A DNA stretch of 41,612 nt from a virus, in the IMG/VR virus record IMGVR_UViG_3300020396_000014, positions 1 through 41,612 of that record; one strand, given 5' to 3'. Positions 36,460 to 41,612 of this stretch are shown in pieces. The notes beneath the pieces are model-generated. The model worked only from the letters and a program-made list of their open reading frames with translations, did no database searches and had not been told where the DNA came from. A program made the position numbers and the translations under genes. Each line of letters opens with the position of its first letter. Position 1 is the first letter of the stretch.

Positions 36460-36488
36460 ATACTAACACATTTTACATTAATTGTAAA
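36460..36488 (-). promoter_or_regulatory. Promoter of the tmRNA gene
   Basis: TTTACA (36488-36483), 17-nt spacer ending TGT, -10 TAGTAT (36465-36460) with extended TGn, on the minus strand. Predicts a start near 36453, giving an acceptor piece of about 65 nt. It begins just downstream of the SbmA-like gene's stop. Confidence 0.78.
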
Positions 36489-36496
36489 CGGCTAAT

Positions 36497-37480
36497 TTAT
36501 ACTTCTTTTTCTCCTTTAGCTATGCATAATTCAAATTCTCTTAGTCTCTTCCATATACTTATAAGCTCTACAACTGTTGCCCAAGATTTAACAACATATT
36601 GTAAACTACTTTCAACACGCCCAAATGCTCGAATTGTTTGTTGCAATGCGCCAAGAGTAATAGTACCAGCAAGAATAGTTGGCCCAAGCGCCAAATAAGG
36701 AACAAGAACCATTCCTTGAAAATAACTATATCTGGCTAAATTAAAATAAGCATAATGCATATACGATTTAAAATGAATGTCTCTTACCCAACTAAATAGC
36801 TCAGCAAGAGTTTTAGGCTGACCAGCTTTTGGATCATCTTCAGCATGGACTAAAACTTTACGATATCCAGCTTCTCGTTTTTGGATATCATATTCGATTC
36901 CTGGCAATTTAATACCAACTGCGGCAAGCAACATAGTACCACCAAGAGCAGTTGCAAGTGCAACCCACATTAAAGAGTTTGATACTTCTCCAAGAATTGG
37001 AAGATGTGTAACGGCAGCCGATAGTCCTATTAGAATAGGAATAAAAGCAATAAGAGTCATAACAGAATCCATGAGTCCTACACCAAGATCTTCCATAATA
37101 CGGGCAAACTTGATTGTGTCTTCTTGAATTCGCTGAGATGCTCCTTCTAGTCCACGAGCATATTTAAATTTATCATGATAGAATTCAACCATACTTGTAC
37201 GCCATCTAAATATCCAATGAGAAACAAAGTATTTAGTAATTACCATAATTACAATGAATTTAGCAGCCAACCATCCGAAACTTGCAAGAGATCCATAGAA
37301 CTCTGCAGCTGAAAGTGAACCAGGTTCGGCAAGTGCTTTTTGAAGATTATCGTAAAAACCTCCAAACCATTCATTTATAGCGACATCAATTTGTACTTGA
37401 TACCAAGTTGAAAATAAAATTATAAGTGTTCCAAGTATTGACCAATGCATCCATTGCCGCTGAATAAAAAATTTAAACAT
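36497..37480 (-). CDS. SbmA/BacA-family inner-membrane peptide transporter
   Basis: 327 residues, close to SbmA/BacA in length (about 400) but shorter. Membrane segments near residues 14-30, 66-86, 135-155 and 165-190. WRTSMVEFYHDKFKYARGLE and EGASQRIQEDTIKFARIMED are family motifs of the SbmA_BacA domain; no ATP-binding domain follows. Bacterial homologues import peptides such as microcin B17 or bacteriocin-like NCR peptides using the proton gradient. The start ATG lies in the end of the Rieske-type gene (8-nt overlap). A phage copy is unusual. Confidence 0.85.
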   Translation of the reverse strand: MFKFFIQRQWMHWSILGTLIILFSTWYQVQIDVAINEWFGGFYDNLQKALAEPGSLSAAEFYGSLASFGWLAAKFIVIMVITKYFVSHWIFRWRTSMVEFYHDKFKYARGLEGASQRIQEDTIKFARIMEDLGVGLMDSVMTLIAFIPILIGLSAAVTHLPILGEVSNSLMWVALATALGGTMLLAAVGIKLPGIEYDIQKREAGYRKVLVHAEDDPKAGQPKTLAELFSWVRDIHFKSYMHYAYFNLARYSYFQGMVLVPYLALGPTILAGTITLGALQQTIRAFGRVESSLQYVVKSWATVVELISIWKRLREFELCIAKGEKEV

Positions 37481-38531
37481 GATATGGATCCATATCTAAA
37501 TATTTTCCCCATTGAGTATAATAGTGACGCATACCAACTTCGTCATGTATTGTTGAGTTTTCGTATCTTCCATGTAAAATATGCCTGTCTTCTGTGCCTT
37601 CTCTCATTGTAGTACCCTGTCCAGTTACACCTAATAAATCTTCATGTAAGTTGCGTCCAAATGGTCCCCAAATTGTATTGTGATGCTTAATGCGAGTTTG
37701 TCGTTCTTCTGGAGTGTCTTTGCGTAATCCATATCCTCTAAATTCTATTAGCACTTTATTAGGTCCTAGTGGAGTAACACTATCTGATCGATAAGCACTG
37801 CCCCGTAAGTTAAAGTTAAAGCCTGGAAATAAGTCTACCATGTACCATTGGTTTGGTGGCAAATTAGGAAAACTCAATTCTCCTCTATCACCGTCTTTAT
37901 CGAACTCAGTATAGTTTACAGTAAAGCTACTAACATTCACATGTCCATTATCAAATGCAATATTCTTTCTAGCAAAGTATTCGTCATTAAATCCTGTTAC
38001 ACGATTAAAGTAATGCATGAAGTCATGATAGAATTCGCTGTTAGTATCATGCCATAGTTTATAGTTAGTAGGAATAACTGCTTTGTGGTAATGAAAAATT
38101 TCTAGTTCTTCTGTATCGATAGCATCTGCAATACAATCAAATGCGCCTGCTGTCCATTGTTCTACATCCATTGTCGGATTAGGATCTAGTGTTACCCAAA
38201 CCATACCGCCATGCTTTATTTCGCTGTATAGCTCTGGATCACTAGTTACAATAGGTGCTTGTAGTTTGCCAGTTGGCTTTTGTACGCTATGGTTATAATA
38301 CGCACGAACTCCGTTACCTGTGTTATATACAATAATATTATGTCCAGCAATTTGTGACGTGCGGTAATCTAATTCGTTATACATTTCACTAATATGACAT
38401 ACCGGTACCCATACCTTACTAAATATGCTTTCAATCTCTTCGTTAAATATTCTTTGACTAGAATATATTTCGCTACTAACTGATTCTATACTAGGTTGCT
38501 TCAACCAATTTTTATGATTACGTGGTGGCAT
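37473..38531 (-). CDS. Rieske-type ring-hydroxylating-oxygenase-like protein without cluster ligands
   Basis: 352 residues. The catalytic half has the mononuclear iron signature: NYKLWHDTNSEFYHDFMHYF gives Asp162, His169 and His173, and HEDLLGVTGQG supplies the usual later acidic region. In the N-terminal half the Rieske fold start is recognisable (IFNEEIESIFSKVWVPVCHI, AGHNIIVYNTGNGVRAYYN), but the CxH ... CxxH ligands of the 2Fe-2S cluster are missing (YYNHSVQKP in their place). So it may need an outside electron donor, or use iron only. AAAGGAG precedes the ATG. Coupled to the transporter downstream. Confidence 0.78.
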   Translation of the reverse strand: MPPRNHKNWLKQPSIESVSSEIYSSQRIFNEEIESIFSKVWVPVCHISEMYNELDYRTSQIAGHNIIVYNTGNGVRAYYNHSVQKPTGKLQAPIVTSDPELYSEIKHGGMVWVTLDPNPTMDVEQWTAGAFDCIADAIDTEELEIFHYHKAVIPTNYKLWHDTNSEFYHDFMHYFNRVTGFNDEYFARKNIAFDNGHVNVSSFTVNYTEFDKDGDRGELSFPNLPPNQWYMVDLFPGFNFNLRGSAYRSDSVTPLGPNKVLIEFRGYGLRKDTPEERQTRIKHHNTIWGPFGRNLHEDLLGVTGQGTTMREGTEDRHILHGRYENSTIHDEVGMRHYYTQWGKYLDMDPYHV

Positions 38532-38545
38532 AGTAATGCTCTCCT

Positions 38546-39004
38546 TTATGGATCTATATTTTTTATAAAAGCCTCTCCATCCAATTCACTTCTATCTGCA
38601 ATGAATAAATTTGGATAATTATTTGAATTACTACTGGTTTGAAATGTGCCAGATTGTGGAGTTCCACTTTGAGATTTATTTTTTGCTTGTTGTAATTTTT
38701 TGGCGGTTTCTCTATCGTATTCTATTTTATATAACCTATTACCTTTTTCAGTATAGTTTGCCCAAATGTATATATTATCTCCACCATCCATTATTTCATG
38801 GTGGACATAATTCCAATTATCTTTTGGAAATTGTTCTATAGGCGCACCTGCTTTTATAATCAATAAGTAAATAAGTCCGACAAGAAAAATTGACATTGTC
38901 GGTAAGCCAACTAATTTAAAGACAAATGAAGCATTTGAATAATACATCAATACAGCTAAATATATGCATAGTAGAACAGCAAAACCAATAACTAATTCAA
39001 TCAT
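38546..39004 (-). CDS. Membrane protein, third gene of the stator-like module
   Basis: 152 residues with two membrane helices (about 2-21 and 29-50), then a soluble part with EQFPKDNWNYVHHEIMDGGD and a Gly/Ser/Thr/Asn-rich linker. The ATG overlaps the stop of the MotB/ExbD-like gene, with GGAG upstream. Family not recognised; its place suggests a part of the same complex. Confidence 0.65.
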   Translation of the reverse strand: MIELVIGFAVLLCIYLAVLMYYSNASFVFKLVGLPTMSIFLVGLIYLLIIKAGAPIEQFPKDNWNYVHHEIMDGGDNIYIWANYTEKGNRLYKIEYDRETAKKLQQAKNKSQSGTPQSGTFQTSSNSNNYPNLFIADRSELDGEAFIKNIDP

Positions 39005-39678
39005 CTTGATTCTCCACGATTTGGTGTTCGACGTAATGCCCTATTACCATTTCCATCTATAAAATTAGACATTTCACCGGGTTTGGTAGGTCTAATTTTT
39101 ACTTGTATCCTATCATTAATGTCGCTAATAACGCCCTTTGAATCTACCACAAACGAAAATACCGATACTTCTTCTTTGTAGTGTACAATTACCCTTTTAG
39201 ACATCTTTACTCCATATGGTCGTATATCCATCAAATCAATAAAGACTGGTGTTGGATATTCTTCATTTTCATCTTCATAGGACGTATTATAGTTATGAAC
39301 TGAAACAAAATATTCACCCGGAACAATTGCATTAATACTGAGAGTTTCTAAATTTCGCTCAATAAGATGTGATTCACCATTAAAAAAATATCTATCATTA
39401 TTATCACCTAAGTCATCTCGTTCAAGAACCATGTATTTACCATCTTGAGATGGAAATCCAACAATAGTATCATCGGGTCCTTTCACCCAAAGATCCATAT
39501 CAATTCCAGAACTATCATCCCAATTCATTGTAATTAAAAATTCTACTTCAGGATCGATCTTACCTTCCTCTGCAATAGGATTAATAAGAAGGAATGCAAT
39601 AAGAAGTAAGCTAGTAAAACCAATTAAAAGATTAAATAAAAGATCTGTAAAAGCTATATTTGAACTATATTTCCTCAT
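39001..39678 (-). CDS. MotB/ExbD-like single-span membrane protein with periplasmic beta domain
   Basis: 225 residues. SSNIAFTDLLFNLLIGF gives a membrane helix (13-33) with Asp12 at its start, where MotB, ExbD and TolR carry their essential proton-binding Asp (compare MotB VAYADFM). Then a long outer domain with WDDSSGIDMDLWVKGPDD, resembling DUF2135/YfaP-like beta domains. No OmpA-type peptidoglycan domain is seen. Overlaps the MotA/ExbB-like gene by 14 nt. Confidence 0.72.
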   Translation of the reverse strand: MRKYSSNIAFTDLLFNLLIGFTSLLLIAFLLINPIAEEGKIDPEVEFLITMNWDDSSGIDMDLWVKGPDDTIVGFPSQDGKYMVLERDDLGDNNDRYFFNGESHLIERNLETLSINAIVPGEYFVSVHNYNTSYEDENEEYPTPVFIDLMDIRPYGVKMSKRVIVHYKEEVSVFSFVVDSKGVISDINDRIQVKIRPTKPGEMSNFIDGNGNRALRRTPNRGESR

Positions 39679-40138
39679 TTGAATTTTCCATCATCACTAA
39701 TTGCAATTTTAAAATAATAGATGTTACGAGTCCCATCAATGAAGTCATAAGAGCAATTCCCATGCCACTAGCAAGAGTACCGATTACTTCTTTCATTGCT
39801 GCAGCCGATGTCGTGTCAATATCAGTAAATGTTGTTGTAAGAACTATAAGAAATCCAATAAGTGTTCCTACCATACCAATAGACATAACTACATCACTAC
39901 TAAACCACAATAAATCGTGTGAAGTTTTTTCAGCATAAATGTCTGGCTCTTCAAACTGGCTTTTCCAACTTAAAAATCCAATACGGGCAGTAGCCAATAA
40001 AAATATAGCTGCAATAATCATAGTAATTTTTGTGGGATCATTTTCATATACAAATCCCAATATATTAAGTTCATATTGTACATAGCCTAGTGATAAAACT
40101 AATACAACGATACTTGTCCACCATTTCCAAAAAGGCAT
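39665..40138 (-). CDS. MotA/TolQ/ExbB-like proton-channel protein
   Basis: 157 residues with four hydrophobic segments (about 8-22, 37-54, 84-103 and 118-145). The C-terminal pair SIGMVGTLIGFLIVLTTTF and GTLASGMGIALMTSLMGLVT is the MotA_ExbB pattern: a Gly-rich helix, a loop with many Ala/Thr and a second pore helix. Shorter than ExbB (244). With the next gene it makes a 5:2-type ion-driven motor unit. GGAG precedes the ATG. Confidence 0.78.
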   Translation of the reverse strand: MPFWKWWTSIVVLVLSLGYVQYELNILGFVYENDPTKITMIIAAIFLLATARIGFLSWKSQFEEPDIYAEKTSHDLLWFSSDVVMSIGMVGTLIGFLIVLTTTFTDIDTTSAAAMKEVIGTLASGMGIALMTSLMGLVTSIILKLQLVMMENSNEEI

Positions 40139-40173
40139 AAAATATTCTCCAGTTTAACTAATTTTTAATATAT

Positions 40174-40181
40174 ATAAATAA
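40174..40181 (+). promoter_or_regulatory. T4-type late promoter TATAAATA on the plus strand
   Basis: TATAAATA, 31 nt before the ATG of the two-helix protein, between divergent genes. Confidence 0.68.
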
Positions 40182-40211
40182 TCTTATGACAACTATAAAA
40201 GGAGTTATAAG

Positions 40212-40442
40212 ATGGAAGTTTTAGATAAAGTTCGTAATTGGTGCAAAGGTTTAGCTGAGCTTGGCGTAAGCGTTGCAGCTTTGTTAATTATTTTAGAAGT
40301 GTTGGGAGTTGGTGCAATACCATTTGTTCCAGCAACTAGTGTTGTTGCAAATGTTACAACTATCCTTGCCGGTCTTGGCTCTCAAGGATTGATTGGATTA
40401 GTGGCTATTTGGGTCCTATATGAAATCTGGTCAAAGAGATAA
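40212..40442 (+). CDS. Two-helix membrane protein (holin-like candidate)
   Basis: 76 residues: MEVLDKVRNWCKGLAELG, then a membrane helix (about 17-35), a short loop with VPATSVVANV, a second helix (55-71) and WSKR. AAAAGGAG precedes the ATG. Small, late and with two helices, so a holin or a virion membrane protein is possible; I recall similar proteins in marine T4-like phages without a clear function. Confidence 0.68.
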   Translation: MEVLDKVRNWCKGLAELGVSVAALLIILEVLGVGAIPFVPATSVVANVTTILAGLGSQGLIGLVAIWVLYEIWSKR

Positions 40443-40449
40443 TAAAAAA

Positions 40450-40474
40450 GTAAGAGGGGTTTTTTCCCTCTTAC
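40450..40474. terminator. Bidirectional hairpin terminator between convergent genes
   Basis: Stem GTAAGAGGG / CCCTCTTAC (9 bp), loop of 7 nt. The minus strand continues TTTTTTATT (ends the adhesin gene) and the plus strand ACTAATTCTTTTT. Confidence 0.88.
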
Positions 40475-40485
40475 ACTAATTCTTT

Positions 40486-41612
40486 TTATACATAATTCGT
40501 TGCAGTGTCTATCCATGAAGCTTCGCCTGTACTACTTGCATACCAAATACGAACAAGTCCGCCAGCACCAGAACCTCCTGTCCAACCATCAACACCACCG
40601 CCGCCGAAAGATCCACCGCCGCCACCCAAATTTTGCGCCGAGCCGCCAAAGGCGGGCGAGGAACCGCCTGCGGGGCCAAGTCCAGCAGCACTACCACCAA
40701 CTAATATATTCCCATTATTATACGAAAATCCACCATTATATCCATATGTTCCACCCGGCGCTGGTCCCTCGGAGCTGGAGTTTCCAGATCTACCACCGCC
40801 GCCGCCAAATCCAATTCCCTCTCCGTCAGATAAGGTTGCGTTTGCCCAATTACCACCGCCTCCACCGTGAGATAGTATTCCCGCAGGTTGTCCAGCTACT
40901 GCAATGGGAAGTGCCTTTGTCGAAACAGCTGTTCCGCTTATAGTCCCTGGCCCGCCAGAACCTTTAGATAATACTGTGACGCCATTACCAGTTCCACCGT
41001 CAGTTAAATCGGTATTAGCACTATCGCGACCTGATGTACTATTCCCTTTGCCACCACCCGCACGAAGTAAAACTGTTCCATCTGCCCGCAAAACTGATGA
41101 ACGACCGCCATCATATCCAGTACCTTCTGCAATACCACCGAGTCCTAATTCTAAAGTAAGAACTTCGGCGGCCGCTACAGTTATATATGCCTCTATTCCA
41201 GCTCCACCTTGCCCTCCTTGTACATTACTGCCGCTGCCAGCGCCGCCACCCGCTCCTATGACTATTGCTCTTATTTTTGTACAACCGGCAGGAACTGTAA
41301 ATGTAGTGATCTGGTGACTAGCAGTAGTAGTTTCAGCAGAGGTGTAGAACTCTGCCCCTCTACCGCTTAAAATAGTATTGCCATAAAATGGGCTTGGAGT
41401 ACTAAATGCGTCCAATAAAAAGCTTAAATCAACAGTAACGATAGCCGGTGTAAACAATACTCCGTCTGATGCTTTTGTTCTGAACACAAAAGACCCTGCA
41501 TTTGCTTCCACAGAACTGCCTGTTAAAGAAAATACCCCATTTGATTCTGATATAGATGTTAGTTGTGGTGGTAAGCTAGATGCATTATATACGGTCGCCC
41601 CACTATGCCCAT
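40486..41612 (-). CDS. Glycine-rich tail fibre or adhesin, cut by right edge
   Basis: Open frame to the right edge (GHSGATVYNASSLPP near the edge), so the true start is outside; the GTG at 41511 is internal. The visible 375 residues begin with repeat-like TGSSVEANAGSFVFRTKASD and then FTVPAGCTKIRAIVIGAGGG. Then come several Gly runs (GGGGGNWAN, GFGGGGGRSGN, LGGGGGSFGGGGVDGW), ending GGSGAGGLVRIWY and a short tail. Gly-rich sandwich domains of T-even gp38-type adhesins bind host receptors. Composition and position fit a receptor-binding tail protein. It converges on the two-helix gene. Confidence 0.75.
   Translation of the reverse strand, partial: GHSGATVYNASSLPPQLTSISESNGVFSLTGSSVEANAGSFVFRTKASDGVLFTPAIVTVDLSFLLDAFSTPSPFYGNTILSGRGAEFYTSAETTTASHQITTFTVPAGCTKIRAIVIGAGGGAGSGSNVQGGQGGAGIEAYITVAAAEVLTLELGLGGIAEGTGYDGGRSSVLRADGTVLLRAGGGKGNSTSGRDSANTDLTDGGTGNGVTVLSKGSGGPGTISGTAVSTKALPIAVAGQPAGILSHGGGGGNWANATLSDGEGIGFGGGGGRSGNSSSEGPAPGGTYGYNGGFSYNNGNILVGGSAAGLGPAGGSSPAFGGSAQNLGGGGGSFGGGGVDGWTGGSGAGGLVRIWYASSTGEASWIDTATNYV

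Noticed and set aside
40500-41317. Several Pro-rich or His/Arg-rich ORFs on the plus strand
   Set aside because: Mirror images of the Gly-rich codons of the adhesin gene; no ribosome sites.
1-41612. CRISPR arrays, insertion sequences, integrase or attachment sites
   Set aside because: No regularly spaced repeats, transposase, integrase or terminal inverted repeats were found; the genome is that of a lytic T4-type phage.

Overview
The window is a piece of a large, AT-rich, T4-type marine myovirus genome. The anchors are gene 32 (ssDNA-binding protein), gene 33 (late-transcription coactivator) and T4-like late promoters (TATAAATA). The host was probably an alphaproteobacterium, perhaps SAR11-like: the window carries a circularly permuted, two-piece tmRNA of the type known from that class. 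This host call is inference. Almost everything lies on the minus strand. Only a partial structural gene at the left edge and one small membrane-protein gene near 40.2 kb are on the plus strand.

Layout. (1) 0-1.3 kb: end of a tail-type structural gene, converging on gene 32 through a shared hairpin terminator. (2) 1.4-12 kb: gene 32, gene 33 and a dense block of small overlapping genes, including an alarmone-hydrolase-like HD protein, two zinc-peptidase-like proteins, a WYL_2/DUF2693-like protein, a DUF6356-like protein and several exported proteins. These genes are served by a repeated promoter (TGTACA, 17 nt, extended -10), often fused to a hairpin terminator. (3) 12.2-18.1 kb: a class 3 lipase, a class II aminoacyl-tRNA-synthetase-like catalytic core followed at once by a very unusual 110-nt tRNA, a dihydroorotate-dehydrogenase-like protein, tRNAs CAU, Leu(UAA) and Arg(UCU), a possible structured RNA and an A-type Fe-S carrier. 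(4) 18.2-22 kb: four tandem ADP-ribosyltransferase-like genes plus a short leader gene with the same N-terminal motif, all behind one late promoter. The N-termini resemble the capsid-targeting sequence of T4 internal proteins. (5) 23.2-35.3 kb: a sugar island with eight glycosyltransferase-like genes (counting one weak match), two sugar epimerases, a nucleotidyltransferase, a methyltransferase, a 2OG-Fe(II) oxygenase, a possible sugar/nucleotide-binding protein and a BMP-type periplasmic binding protein. (6) 35.3-36.5 kb: an EF-hand membrane protein and the permuted tmRNA, whose intervening segment is filled by a 45-codon ORF. (7) 36.5-40.4 kb: an SbmA/BacA-like transporter overlapping a Rieske-oxygenase-like gene that lacks the cluster ligands, a MotA/ExbB plus MotB/ExbD-like membrane module, and a two-helix membrane protein. 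(8) 40.5 kb to the right edge: a glycine-rich adhesin or tail-fibre gene, cut by the edge.

How it may work together. The TGTACA promoters look like early/middle host-polymerase promoters for takeover genes. Gene 33 and the TATAAATA promoters drive late genes: synthetase plus tRNA, lipase, the ADP-ribosyltransferase array, the two-helix protein and one small gene. tRNAs, the synthetase-like protein, tmRNA and the HD hydrolase all act on translation or starvation signalling. The sugar island, transporter, binding protein and stator-like module act on the cell envelope.

Most striking: the permuted phage tmRNA with an internal ORF; the synthetase-like core paired with a chimeric GUU tRNA; the putatively packaged ADP-ribosyltransferase array; and the stator-like operon. 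All calls come from reading the sequence only; no database or folding program was run.
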